Assembly: GCA_019422525.1 (NCBI GenBank)
Contig: JAHZDE010000002.1
Span: 248,001-312,000, forward strand
DNA from: Clostridiales bacterium
GTDB lineage: Bacteria; Bacillota; Clostridia; Oscillospirales; Acutalibacteraceae
Direction: 5' to 3'
Length of the DNA: 64,000 bases
Shown here: in pieces, positions 34,247 through 42,330 of the stretch
How the letters are laid out: each line of letters starts with the position of its first letter
Position numbering within the stretch: position 1 is the first letter of the stretch
The notes under the pieces: model-generated
Database searches by the model: none
What the model saw: only the letters and a program-made list of their open reading frames with translations
What the model was told of the DNA's origin: nothing
Translations under genes and position numbers: made by a program

Positions 34247-35499
34247 TGGAATGGACAGAGATGGAAGAAAAGCCTGAGCGGGCGCTGCTGGTGTCCCTGG
34301 ATACCGGAGAATTTGATGCCCAGGCGTCACTGGATGAACTATATGAACTGGTAAAAAGTGCGGGAGCAGAACCGGTTTCTTCTGTTATGCAGAAACGCCC
34401 CGCTCCGGATACGGCTTTTTGTGTCGGTTCCGGTATGATAGAAGAAATCGCGGAGGCCTGTCGGCTCCAGGAAATTGATTTGCTGGTATTCGACCGGGAG
34501 CTAACGCCCACCCAGATTCGCAATATTGAGGATAAGACGGATGTACGGGTAGTGGACCGCACCATGCTGATTTTGGATATTTTTGCCCAGCGGGCTCGGA
34601 GCAGCGAGGGTAAATTACAGGTAGAGCTGGCACAGCTTAAATATATGATGCCGCGCCTTTCAGGAAAAGGAACCCAGATGTCCCGTCTGGGTGGTGGAGT
34701 AGGCACCCGTGGCCCCGGTGAAACCAAGCTGGAAAGCGATCGGCGGCATATTCGCAGGCGAATTTCTGCCTTGCGGGAGCAGCTGGAACAAGTAGAAAAA
34801 AGACGGGAACAGGTTCGCCGCCGTCGAGAAAAAGATGGGGTGATTACGGTTGCACTGGTAGGGTATACCAACGCGGGAAAAAGCACCTTGATGAATCTTT
34901 TGACACAGGCAGGCGTCCTGGCTGAGGACAAGCTTTTTGCAACACTGGACCCTACAGCTCGGGCGTTAAAGCTCCCGGGTGGAAAAACCGTGATGTTGAT
35001 TGATACAGTAGGACTGGTGCGCAGGCTGCCTCACCATTTGGTACAGGCGTTTCGCTCCACGCTGGAGCAGGCGGCAGAGGCGGATATTATTCTCAATGTA
35101 TGCGATGCATCCAGCCCGGAAGCAAGGGTGCATTTGGAAGTGACGGAAACGCTGTTGGCTGAATTGGGTTGTAGTGACCGCCCCATCATTCGCGTGATGA
35201 ATAAGTGCGACTTGGTTCCGGCGTTGGCAGAGATGCCGGTGACGGGAAGCTGCGTTCATATCAGTGCCCTTCATGGCAGAGGGATTGAGAAGCTTTTGCA
35301 GGTTGTGGAGGAAAACCTGCCTATTAAGATGCAGAAGGTGCATCTGCTTTTGCCTTTTGCCAAAGCTGGATTAGCAGCCAGAATCCGGAAAGATGGAGAA
35401 GTCATCGAGGAAGAATATGTGGCAGATGGTCTGTCTCTGACTGCCAGCATCCCACCTGAATTGCTAACAGAGGTAGAGCCGTACCTGGTGCATCCATAA
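34246..35499 (+). CDS. hflX: Ribosome-associated GTPase HflX
   Basis: A 417-aa GTPase that binds the 50S subunit and can split stalled or hibernating ribosomes. An N-terminal HflX domain (VDRTMLILDIFAQRARSSEG, RLGGGVGTRGPGETKLE) and helical linker precede the G domain. The G1 loop is ALVGYTNAGKSTLMNLL, with LFATLDPTARAL, DTVGLVRRLPHHLV (G3) and NKCDLV (G4). It overlaps the preceding gene by 1 bp and is followed by a terminator. Confidence 0.96.
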   Translation: MEWTEMEEKPERALLVSLDTGEFDAQASLDELYELVKSAGAEPVSSVMQKRPAPDTAFCVGSGMIEEIAEACRLQEIDLLVFDRELTPTQIRNIEDKTDVRVVDRTMLILDIFAQRARSSEGKLQVELAQLKYMMPRLSGKGTQMSRLGGGVGTRGPGETKLESDRRHIRRRISALREQLEQVEKRREQVRRRREKDGVITVALVGYTNAGKSTLMNLLTQAGVLAEDKLFATLDPTARALKLPGGKTVMLIDTVGLVRRLPHHLVQAFRSTLEQAAEADIILNVCDASSPEARVHLEVTETLLAELGCSDRPIIRVMNKCDLVPALAEMPVTGSCVHISALHGRGIEKLLQVVEENLPIKMQKVHLLLPFAKAGLAARIRKDGEVIEEEYVADGLSLTASIPPELLTEVEPYLVHP

Positions 35500-35506
35500 A
35501 TCAAGG

Positions 35507-35533
35507 AGGAGGCGAAAAAACGTCTCCTTTTTT
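35507..35533 (+). terminator. Intrinsic terminator of hflX
   Basis: AGGAGGCG/CGTCTCCT stem with an A6 loop and a TTTTTT tract. Confidence 0.88.
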
Positions 35534-35596
35534 GATACAGAGGCGAGAATCACCAGGAGACGTGTGTGGTTTTTAGAGTTTTCATAAGCTGGTTTC

Positions 35597-35625
35597 TTGT
35601 TTTTCCAGCATGTCCCTTTTATAAT
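35597..35625 (+). promoter_or_regulatory. Sigma-A promoter of the ABC exporter operon
   Basis: -35 TTGTTT (35597-35602), 17 bp spacer, -10 TATAAT (35620-35625). Confidence 0.75.
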
Positions 35626-35731
35626 TAGATACCTGTGTCATGTTTTGTAAAATTTGCGCGAGAAAGCCCCGATTTGGCGGGATTTTTTCGCGCTGTTTTT
35701 TGCTTTTATAAAGATAGGAGGGAATTTGATT

Positions 35732-36703
35732 ATGATTACTGTGTCGCATATATCCAAACGATTTGTCGTTTCAAAGAGAAAAAGTGGGCTGAAGTCAGCG
35801 GCAAAATCACTATTTTGTCGGGAGAAGGAATGGATACAGGCTTTGGATAACATTTCGTTTACCATACCGGATGGCCAAATTGTGGGATATATTGGGCCAA
35901 ACGGTGCAGGGAAAAGTACCACTGTAAAAATATTGAGCGGGATTCTAACGCCGGATAGTGGAGAATGTGTCATAAATGGACGAGTTCCCTGGAAACAGCG
36001 AAAAGAACATGTGGCAGAAATTGGCGTTGTGTTTGGACAGCGCTCTCAGCTGTGGTGGGATGTCCCAGTGGGGGATTCTTTTGAACTGCTGCGGGATATT
36101 TACCGAATCCCCGAATCCCGTTATCAGGATAATGTCTCGGAGCTATCCAAACGGCTTGAGCTGGAAAGCCTGCTGCGTACCCCTGCTCGGCAGCTGTCCT
36201 TGGGACAGCGGATGCGCTGTGAAATTGCGGCCTCACTGCTCCATGACCCAAAGGTCTTGTTTTTGGATGAGCCTACCATCGGTTTGGACGCCGTTTCCAA
36301 ATTGGCAGTGCGGGATTTTATTCGGGAGATAAACCGGGAGCGGGGGGTTACCGTAATTTTGACGACCCACGATATGCAGGATATTGAAGCACTGGCCCAG
36401 CGGATTTTACTCATCGGAAAAGGAAAGGTTTTATTGGACGGGACGCTGGAACAACTTCAGCAGCAGTATGGACAGGGGAGCGTTACCGTATCGTACAGCA
36501 GCGGTCAGGTAGAAGGCCTTTCGGGGCTGAAAATTGTGGAGCATCAGCCCGGAAACCTAACCGTTACTACCGATGGCACCCGGGAGGATACGGCGAAGGT
36601 CATTGCCCGGTTAACCGAAGCGTTGACCATTACGGATATTTCCGTAAAAGGGCCGGATACAGAAAAGCTGGTTCTCGCACTCTACCGGGAATACAAGGTA
36701 TAA
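35732..36703 (+). CDS. ABC transporter ATP-binding protein (ABC-2 exporter type)
   Basis: A 323-aa ATPase of the drug/polymer-exporter type. Walker A GYIGPNGAGKSTTVKIL, Q-loop FGQRSQLWWD, signature LSLGQRMRCEIAASLLHDP, Walker B VLFLDEPTIGLD and the His switch TTHDMQD are intact. A C-terminal domain of about 80 residues follows, as in this subfamily. The ATG at 35732 has AGGAGGG upstream; the earlier ATG at 35654 lacks an SD. With the two permease genes it forms a complete exporter. The cargo is unknown. Confidence 0.94.
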   Translation: MITVSHISKRFVVSKRKSGLKSAAKSLFCREKEWIQALDNISFTIPDGQIVGYIGPNGAGKSTTVKILSGILTPDSGECVINGRVPWKQRKEHVAEIGVVFGQRSQLWWDVPVGDSFELLRDIYRIPESRYQDNVSELSKRLELESLLRTPARQLSLGQRMRCEIAASLLHDPKVLFLDEPTIGLDAVSKLAVRDFIREINRERGVTVILTTHDMQDIEALAQRILLIGKGKVLLDGTLEQLQQQYGQGSVTVSYSSGQVEGLSGLKIVEHQPGNLTVTTDGTREDTAKVIARLTEALTITDISVKGPDTEKLVLALYREYKV

Positions 36704-36715
36704 GGAGGGGTGAAC

Positions 36716-37519
36716 ATGAAAAAATATGTTTCGTTCTTTCGTATTCGGTTCATCAATGCCTTGCAATACCGGGCGGCGGCACTGGCTGGAATGGTGACGC
36801 AATTTTTCTGGGGCGCTATGATATTATTGATGTTTGCAGCTTTTTACCGCAGTTCTCCCGAAAGCTTCCCGATGGATTTTGGAGCGCTGGCCTCTTATAT
36901 CTGGCTACAGCAGGCCTTCTTGTCTATGCTCAATACCTGGACCTTTGAAGCGGATATTTTCGAGGCGGTTTCCACTGGAAATATTGCCTATGAATTGTGC
37001 CGTCCTATGGGGCTTTACGGCCAATGGTTTCTCAAAGCTGCCGCTAACCGTATAGCCCGGGCAGTGTTGCGGTGTGTGCCGGTGCTCATACTGGCATTTT
37101 TGCTGCCTGCGCCATATAGGCTTACTTTTCCTGTCAATATAGGAGCAGCGATTCTGTTTGTGATTTCTCTTTTTTTGGCTCTGGGAGTGGTGGTGGCTTT
37201 TACCATGGTGGTATACATCTGTACCTTCTATACAGTTTCTCCTTATGGCCTGAAAATGGTGGCGGTTTCTCTATCCGATGTCCTTTCCGGCTCGTTGCTG
37301 CCCTTGCCGTTTTTTCCCGATAAACTGCGACAAATCGTTGAATTTCTGCCATTTGCCTCCATGCAGAATGTTCCTCTGCGGGTATACAGTGGAGATTTGT
37401 CAGGGCAGGAAGCATTGTTTTTTGTCGGGTTACAGGTGTTTTGGTTTGCGGCACTATTGGCAATAGGAATCTGGCTCATGAACCGGGTGCTGGGACGAGT
37501 AGTAGTACAGGGCGGCTAA
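36716..37519 (+). CDS. ABC-2 type permease subunit 1
   Basis: A 267-aa protein with six predicted membrane helices (for example AALAGMVTQFFWGAMILLMF and AAILFVISLFLALGVVVAF) of the COG4587-like ABC-2 permease group. AGGAGG precedes the ATG at 36716; a GTG at 36710 is too close to it. It follows the ATPase gene by 12 bp and is similar in layout to the next gene, so the two probably form a heterodimer. Confidence 0.88.
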   Translation: MKKYVSFFRIRFINALQYRAAALAGMVTQFFWGAMILLMFAAFYRSSPESFPMDFGALASYIWLQQAFLSMLNTWTFEADIFEAVSTGNIAYELCRPMGLYGQWFLKAAANRIARAVLRCVPVLILAFLLPAPYRLTFPVNIGAAILFVISLFLALGVVVAFTMVVYICTFYTVSPYGLKMVAVSLSDVLSGSLLPLPFFPDKLRQIVEFLPFASMQNVPLRVYSGDLSGQEALFFVGLQVFWFAALLAIGIWLMNRVLGRVVVQGG

Positions 37520-37532
37520 GGAGGAAATGGTG

Positions 37533-38309
37533 ATGAGATTATATGCGAAATTTTTTTCCATGCATCTGCGCAGTATGATGCAGTACAAATCCTCTTTTTT
37601 CCTGATGCTATTGGGACAGTTCCTGATGGGGTTTACAGCATTTTTGAGTATCTGGTTTCTGTTCACCCGCTTCCATCAGGTAGAAGGCTTTACCTTTCAG
37701 CAGGTGTTGCTGTGCTTTTCCGTGACCTTGATGGCGTTTTCCCTGTGTGAAGGATTTTTCCGGGGGTTTGACACATTTTCCCGTATGATTGGAAACGGGG
37801 AGTTTGATCGCGTACTGTTGCGTCCCCGGAATGAAATCTTTTTAGTGATGGCTGGGAAGATCGAACTGACGAAAATGGGAAGGATGTTTCAGGCCGTGCT
37901 GGTGCTTGTTTATGCGCTTTCTACCAGCGGGGTGGAGTGGAATTTTCAAAGAGTATTGGTGCTGCTGTTTATGCTGCTGGGTGGTGTTTGTGTATTCTGC
38001 GGTTTGTTCCTGCTTTATGCGGCAATCAGCTTTTTTACAATAGAAGGGCTGGAGGTTGTGAATATTTTTACCGATGGAGGGAGGGAGTTCGGATCTTACC
38101 CTATGAGTATTTATGGCGATAGGGTTTTGCGCTTTTTTACTTTTATTGTACCCATTGCCTGCTTTCAATATTGGCCGCTGCTGTACCTGCTGGGAAGGAC
38201 GGATTCTCTTTGGTGTATGCTGTCTCCGATGGTATGTATGGTGTTTTTACTTCCTTGCTGGGGAGTGTGGAAGTTGGGGCTTCGTCACTATCAGTCTACC
38301 GGGTCATAA
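37533..38309 (+). CDS. ABC-2 type permease subunit 2
   Basis: A 258-aa six-helix permease of the COG3694-like group, with SSFFLMLLGQFLMGFTAFLS, VLVLLFMLLGGVCVFCGLF and a Gly-rich GREFGSYPMSIYG segment near helix 4-5 typical of these proteins. The ATG at 37533 lies 8 bp from GGAGG; ATG at 37527 is only 2 bp away and unlikely. It completes the exporter and ends at a terminator. Confidence 0.88.
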   Translation: MRLYAKFFSMHLRSMMQYKSSFFLMLLGQFLMGFTAFLSIWFLFTRFHQVEGFTFQQVLLCFSVTLMAFSLCEGFFRGFDTFSRMIGNGEFDRVLLRPRNEIFLVMAGKIELTKMGRMFQAVLVLVYALSTSGVEWNFQRVLVLLFMLLGGVCVFCGLFLLYAAISFFTIEGLEVVNIFTDGGREFGSYPMSIYGDRVLRFFTFIVPIACFQYWPLLYLLGRTDSLWCMLSPMVCMVFLLPCWGVWKLGLRHYQSTGS

Positions 38310-38314
38310 ATAGA

Positions 38315-38355
38315 AAAAGCTCTCCTGTTGGTGGTTACCAGACAGGGGAGCTTTT
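38315..38355. terminator. Bidirectional terminator
   Basis: AAAAGCTCTCCTGT/ACAGGGGAGCTTTT arms between the convergent permease and SLOG genes. Confidence 0.88.
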
Positions 38356-38356
38356 G

Positions 38357-38845
38357 TTATGTTGTAGAAGAAAAATATTTAGCCAGATTGAGGATGGTAA
38401 GGCCGGACTCTTTCGCATAGGATACCGTATAACCGGTTCCGCTTTTTGGATTGGTCAGATAACAAATGCAGCAGGTACTATTGTCCACCAAAGCGCGATT
38501 TCGAAGGTTGTAACAGCCTGGCTCATAGGCCTGGGAAACATATTGTACGGTATCCGCCTGGCTGACAATATCGCTGTATTCCAAAATTTCCTGAATCGTC
38601 CAAGTGGCGGCCTGCCGTCGAAAGGGAAGAATCATGTGAAGGGAAAGAGAAGGAAATTCCAGTTTCAAGTTCAAAACCGTTCGGGCAGCCAGCAAGTCGA
38701 ATCCTTTTGCGCCGCCAGAGCAGAAATGGAAATAGCCGTGGTCAATGAAAAGACGCAACGTTTTTTCCAAGTGTACCTTCAGCGGTGGGATTTGCTCCGA
38801 AGGAATTTGCCGATGGCCGGAAAAGCAGCAGGTATTGGTTGGCAC
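38357..38845 (-). CDS. SLOG family (DUF1273/YpsA-like) nucleotide-binding protein
   Basis: A 162-aa Rossmann-like protein. TCCFSGHRQIPSE at the N-terminus and FHFCSGGAKGFDLLAA are the hallmark SLOG motifs; LPFRRQAATWT and LVDNSTCCICYLTNPKSGTGY follow. SLOG proteins bind nucleotide-derived ligands and appear in stress, cell-division and defence settings. No partner effector gene is next to it, and the gene is the only minus-strand gene in this block, so the role is open. Confidence 0.85.
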   Translation of the reverse strand: MPTNTCCFSGHRQIPSEQIPPLKVHLEKTLRLFIDHGYFHFCSGGAKGFDLLAARTVLNLKLEFPSLSLHMILPFRRQAATWTIQEILEYSDIVSQADTVQYVSQAYEPGCYNLRNRALVDNSTCCICYLTNPKSGTGYTVSYAKESGLTILNLAKYFSSTT

Positions 38846-39009
38846 AACTTCACCTCCCCGAAAAATCTAACTATTATTGTATCACACCTGTTTTCGCGGG
38901 TACAACTGTATCTCCGGAAGATAAACGGAAAATTCGGGCGAGTTCTTTATTTTGTTTCAAAAAAGTGCTATGATTCTTCATAAAATCTCGTTTGGAAAGG
39001 GAGACGGCA

Positions 39010-40182
39010 ATGAAGATACTGGTATTGTCCTGTAATACGGGAGAAGGGCATAATGCTGCAGGACGGGCTATTGTGGAATGGGCCGAAAAATTGGGGCACG
39101 AAGCGATTATGGAAGATATGATGCTGCTGGCAGGAAAACGGGCCTCTAAAATGGTAGGGGGCACTTATGTAGGAATTGTGCGGCATGCCCCGAGACTTTT
39201 TCACTTTTTATACAGACTTGGAGGAAAACTTTCTTCTGCCCACCGACGTTCTCCGGTATATTATGCCAACAGTTTATTGGCAAAACCAGTTTTGCGATAT
39301 TTGCAGGAACATCCTGTAGATATAGTGATTACCCCTCACTTATTTCCGGCAGAAACCCTTACCTATATGAAAAGAAAATGCATGTGCCGGATTCCGGTAC
39401 TGGCAGTGGCAACAGATTATACTTGTATCCCGTTTTGGGAAGAAACGCGCTGTGACGGATATATTATTCCCCACGAGGATTTGGCGGGAGAGTTTATGGG
39501 GCGGGGAATCCCAAAAGAGAAGCTGTTTCCGCTGGGGATTCCTGTAGCTCCCAGATTCTCCAAAAAAGAAGAAATGAAAAGAAGCAGAACCCTGTGCGGA
39601 CTGCCTCTGGATGGCAGGGCCTTTTTAATCATGGGTGGCAGTATGGGGTTTGGAAAAATCCATTTGTTTGTGGCCGAATTGCTGCGCCGCCGTCATGACG
39701 GGGATTCAGTGGTCATTATTTGCGGCAATAACCAAAAGCTTCAAAAGACGCTGAACCGGCTTTTCGGAGGTATGGAGCGTGTGTTTATTTTGGGATTTAC
39801 TCGAGAGGTTTCCCGGTATATGGATGCCTGTGATGTGATTTTTACGAAACCGGGAGGACTGACTTCTACGGAAGCTGCCGCTAAGGGAATCCCCATTGTA
39901 CACACAAACCCGATTCCCGGATGTGAAACAGCCAATGTGCAGTTTTTTACAAAAAAAGGGATGTCTCTTTCGGCCCGAAAAATTCAGGAACAGTTGCAGG
40001 CAGGAGAAAAGCTGCTGCATGAAAAGGACAGGGAAAACATGCTTTTGGCACAGCGGGAAAATATTCATGGGGAATCTGCTGCGGCTCTGATAAAGCTTGC
40101 TGAAAAGATGGTGGAAGAAAATCAGTCTGAAATGGTGGTGGATGTGGGTAGAAAGATGGAAAGAGAAGGGAAGATTTTATAA
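39010..40182 (+). CDS. MGDG-synthase/MurG-like glycosyltransferase
   Basis: A 390-aa GT-B glycosyltransferase. The N-terminal domain has ILVLSCNTGEGHNAAGRAIVE, the GxGH-like loop of diacylglycerol glycosyltransferases (UgtP/MGD synthase family). The C-terminal donor domain has LIMGGSMGFGKIH, VFILGFTREVSRYM and FTKPGGLTSTEAAAKG. The likely product is a glycolipid (sugar on diacylglycerol). AAAGGGAG precedes the ATG. Its stop overlaps the start of the PlsY-like gene, suggesting joint work in membrane lipid synthesis. Confidence 0.9.
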   Translation: MKILVLSCNTGEGHNAAGRAIVEWAEKLGHEAIMEDMMLLAGKRASKMVGGTYVGIVRHAPRLFHFLYRLGGKLSSAHRRSPVYYANSLLAKPVLRYLQEHPVDIVITPHLFPAETLTYMKRKCMCRIPVLAVATDYTCIPFWEETRCDGYIIPHEDLAGEFMGRGIPKEKLFPLGIPVAPRFSKKEEMKRSRTLCGLPLDGRAFLIMGGSMGFGKIHLFVAELLRRRHDGDSVVIICGNNQKLQKTLNRLFGGMERVFILGFTREVSRYMDACDVIFTKPGGLTSTEAAAKGIPIVHTNPIPGCETANVQFFTKKGMSLSARKIQEQLQAGEKLLHEKDRENMLLAQRENIHGESAAALIKLAEKMVEENQSEMVVDVGRKMEREGKIL

Positions 40183-40838
40183 TGGAAAATGACAAATGGG
40201 TATACATAGGGTATATCCTTCTGGGATATGGCAGCGGAAGTATTCTTTTTGCATGGCTGGTGCCAAAGTTTCTGCTGCATATGGACATAACCGAAAAGCC
40301 GGAAGACCATAACCCAGGAACATTTAATGTATTTACGCAGGCGGGAACCGCGGTAGGGCTGACAGTCTTGGTGCTGGAACTGGCAAAGGGTTTCTTTCCT
40401 GTATGGGCGGCGGGCAGAAATTTGCCCCGCAATGACTGGGCATTTGGCCTTGTGATGGCAGCACCGGTAATTGGACATGCGTTTCCTTTTTGGAATGTAC
40501 ATAAGGGAGGAAAAGCCATTGCGGTTTCTTTTGGCGTACTGTTGGGGTTAGCGCCTGATTGGAGAGCTTTGGGAATTTTGGTATGCTGCTATCTTTTCTT
40601 TTCGCTGGTAGTGGTGGTTACGCCAAATTTATATCGCTCGGTGCTGACCTACGGCTGTGTCAGTTTTTTGTCAGCCTTCCTGATTCCCCAGAGATCGCTG
40701 GTGCTGGGAGTATTCTTGTTGTCAGGGATGGTAGTTTTGCGGCATGGAATGCAGTATCAGAGAGAAAAGTTTTCCGTGCACTTGGGACTAAAAAACAAAG
40801 AACAGCCCGATGTACCCGAAAAACATCGGGGGACCTGA
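40182..40838 (+). CDS. PlsY-like glycerol-3-phosphate acyltransferase (divergent)
   Basis: A 218-aa membrane protein with about six helices. PlsY transfers acyl groups from acyl-phosphate to glycerol 3-phosphate. Here motif 1 is divergent (GSGSILFAWLVPK), NPGTFNVFTQAGTAVG corresponds to the NPGATN region, and motif 2 GHAFPFWNVHKGGKAIA is recognisable. The third motif (usually HRxNIxRLxxGxE) is replaced by LRHGMQYQREKF-type sequence. It may be a paralogue with altered function. It starts within the stop of the glycosyltransferase gene (TAATG). Confidence 0.78.
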   Translation: MENDKWVYIGYILLGYGSGSILFAWLVPKFLLHMDITEKPEDHNPGTFNVFTQAGTAVGLTVLVLELAKGFFPVWAAGRNLPRNDWAFGLVMAAPVIGHAFPFWNVHKGGKAIAVSFGVLLGLAPDWRALGILVCCYLFFSLVVVVTPNLYRSVLTYGCVSFLSAFLIPQRSLVLGVFLLSGMVVLRHGMQYQREKFSVHLGLKNKEQPDVPEKHRGT

Positions 40839-40843
40839 AAAAT

Positions 40844-40890
40844 GCCCACCTACCTTTCCAAGATTGGGAGGGCAGGCGGGCAATATTTTT
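40844..40890. terminator. Bidirectional terminator
   Basis: GCCCACC/GGCGGGC stem with further CC/GG pairs, with A/T runs on both sides, between convergent genes. Confidence 0.75.
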
Positions 40891-40895
40891 AAGGG

Positions 40896-41552
40896 TTATT
40901 GGAACTCGTTTTCCAAAGATTCATATTCTTTCAGTAGGGTGGCGAGACCGACGCCATTTTGCTGGAAATATTCCGGTTCTTCATAAGCCGCAACGGTATG
41001 TCCATCTTCTGTTACATAATAGAATCCCTGCTCACTGATGCTTACCAGAGGCTTATCGCTGGTTTGCTGATGGATTCCGGGGCCAATTTCCCCAACAAGC
41101 CCTACAAAGCAGGAGCCTTCTTCCAGAGCCGGAAGACCATCCCGCATTTCGATATTGCCGTACAGAACCAGCTCATCCCCTTTTTCATATTTTCCGGAGG
41201 GGTCGTTCAGAACGCGAATGGGAATCATATAATAATCAAAAATATCTTCCCATTCCGTGGAGGGGTCGGAAATATCAACGCTCTGAGTGGTTTCTTTGCC
41301 GGAAACTTGAACGTAAATCAATTCACGGTCCTCTTCCAGATAATCACGCAATTCCATAGCGAGCATGGAGGCCTGAGAACTGCCGCCAGAGCAGACGGGA
41401 TATTTTTTCTGCATATCTTCCAGCTGGGAACTGCTCAAAGGAGCCGGATCAGCGGATACTTCTGGAGGGGTGGCGGGAGCGGATTGACAGGCGGTAAAAA
41501 GGAATGCCAAGGAGAGCACAAAGGCAAGCAAAGAGGAAAATCTGCACTTCAT
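40896..41552 (-). CDS. Lipoprotein of unknown function
   Basis: A 218-aa lipoprotein: signal peptide with lipobox LAFLFTAC (Cys about residue 22), an Ala/Pro-rich linker, then a mixed domain (LIYVQVSGKETTQS, YEKGDELVLYGNIEMRDG, FYYVTEDGHTVAAYEEP). No known domain is recognised. GAAAGGAG precedes the ATG. A promoter with a long inverted repeat and a short open frame lie upstream, pointing to regulated expression. Confidence 0.78.
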   Translation of the reverse strand: MKCRFSSLLAFVLSLAFLFTACQSAPATPPEVSADPAPLSSSQLEDMQKKYPVCSGGSSQASMLAMELRDYLEEDRELIYVQVSGKETTQSVDISDPSTEWEDIFDYYMIPIRVLNDPSGKYEKGDELVLYGNIEMRDGLPALEEGSCFVGLVGEIGPGIHQQTSDKPLVSISEQGFYYVTEDGHTVAAYEEPEYFQQNGVGLATLLKEYESLENEFQ

Positions 41553-41625
41553 GAAATCTTGCTCCTTTCTAACAATTTATAGCGTCAGGTACACACAATA
41601 GGTAATTGCTTGCCAACTACGCTTT

Positions 41626-41667
41626 TCAAACAACGACAATTTTCTGAAATGCTGAGAAGAAGTGCAT
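41626..41667 (-). CDS. Possible 13-residue leader peptide
   Basis: MHFFSAFQKIVVV, preceded on the minus strand by AAAAGGAGAGG at good spacing, lies between the promoter and the lipoprotein gene. It may be a regulatory leader ORF or chance. Confidence 0.3.
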   Translation of the reverse strand: MHFFSAFQKIVVV

Positions 41668-41681
41668 GGGAATCCTCTCCT

Positions 41682-41709
41682 TTTATATTGTATAATATTA
41701 CAATATAAA
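41682..41709. promoter_or_regulatory. 28-bp inverted repeat, probable operator
   Basis: Perfect 11-bp arms TTTATATTGTA/TACAATATAAA with a 6-bp centre. It starts at the -10 box and covers the start site of the minus-strand promoter. The repressor is not encoded nearby. Confidence 0.6.
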
Positions 41710-41736
41710 TATATCACATTTTTAAAAACAATTCAA
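41708..41736 (-). promoter_or_regulatory. Promoter of the lipoprotein gene
   Basis: Minus strand -35 TTGAAT (41736-41731), 17 bp spacer, -10 TATATT (41713-41708). Confidence 0.7.
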
Positions 41737-41949
41737 CGATACAACAAACTGAAATAAAAATACAGGTCCTCTTTTTGCAAAACGGCGAACCGGTTTAAAC
41801 TTGCATGAAACACCCGGAAGAGTGGTTGTGAGAAATGTGTGATTTACAGCGAAAACATGGGAAAAACCGGCAATATCGCACAAAAGGATTGTGTGACATT
41901 TTATACAAAAAAATCAAAAATATTTCTTGCAAAAAAGAGAAAAAATTTC

Positions 41950-41978
41950 TTGCCTTTTGCGGAAGAGTGTGATACAAT
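41950..41978 (+). promoter_or_regulatory. Promoter of the S10-spc-alpha operon
   Basis: -35 TTGCCT (41950-41955), 17 bp spacer, -10 TACAAT (41973-41978). Confidence 0.75.
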
Positions 41979-42024
41979 AAGCAAGTCAAGACTGCGACAC
42001 GATATGCGATGAAGCGGGAGGTTG

Positions 42025-42045
42025 CGGCTGAATCAGCCGGTTTTT
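42025..42045 (+). terminator. Terminator-like hairpin 1 in the rpsJ leader
   Basis: CGGCTG-AAT-CAGCCG stem-loop followed by GTTTTT, about 40 nt into the predicted transcript. Confidence 0.5.
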
Positions 42046-42215
42046 CCGTGGAGTATGTCCGATTTTAAACCGGGCGACAAGAATATGAGAGGTGCGGGGT
42101 CACGCGCGTTTGGTTTGTTACTCGCCAAAGGTGCGCCATGCCGGAATCACCGGCGCCGGATTTCCGGCTTGGGAAATGGCCTGACGGCTTCTCAGACGTT
42201 TTTTATTTGTCCACA

Positions 42216-42250
42216 CCCGGATTCTGCTTAACAAGTGAATCCGGTTTTTA
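42216..42250 (+). terminator. Terminator-like hairpin 2 (attenuator) in the rpsJ leader
   Basis: CCGGATTC/GAATCCGG stem (42217-42244) followed by TTTTTA, 80 nt before the rpsJ start. A full terminator here would silence the whole ribosomal operon, so conditional read-through is expected. Confidence 0.65.
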
Positions 42251-42330
42251 AATGTCAGGGTGTGAAACACCCGGCAAGGTGTGAAAAATAAAGGCGCCGC
42301 CCGCCAACTACTTTCAAGGAGGCGATGATA

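Larger units (their letters stand above)
41737..42330 (+). other. Upstream region and ~345-nt leader of the ribosomal superoperon
   Basis: No protein gene is supported. The left 200 bp are AT-rich. From the promoter at 41950-41978 a long leader runs to the rpsJ SD and contains two terminator-like hairpins (listed separately), a CCGGAA/TTCCGG stem near 42139-42165 and a GGGTGTGAAACACCC hairpin near 42257-42271. Long S10 leaders often mediate feedback by a ribosomal protein; I could not match a known family. Confidence 0.55.
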
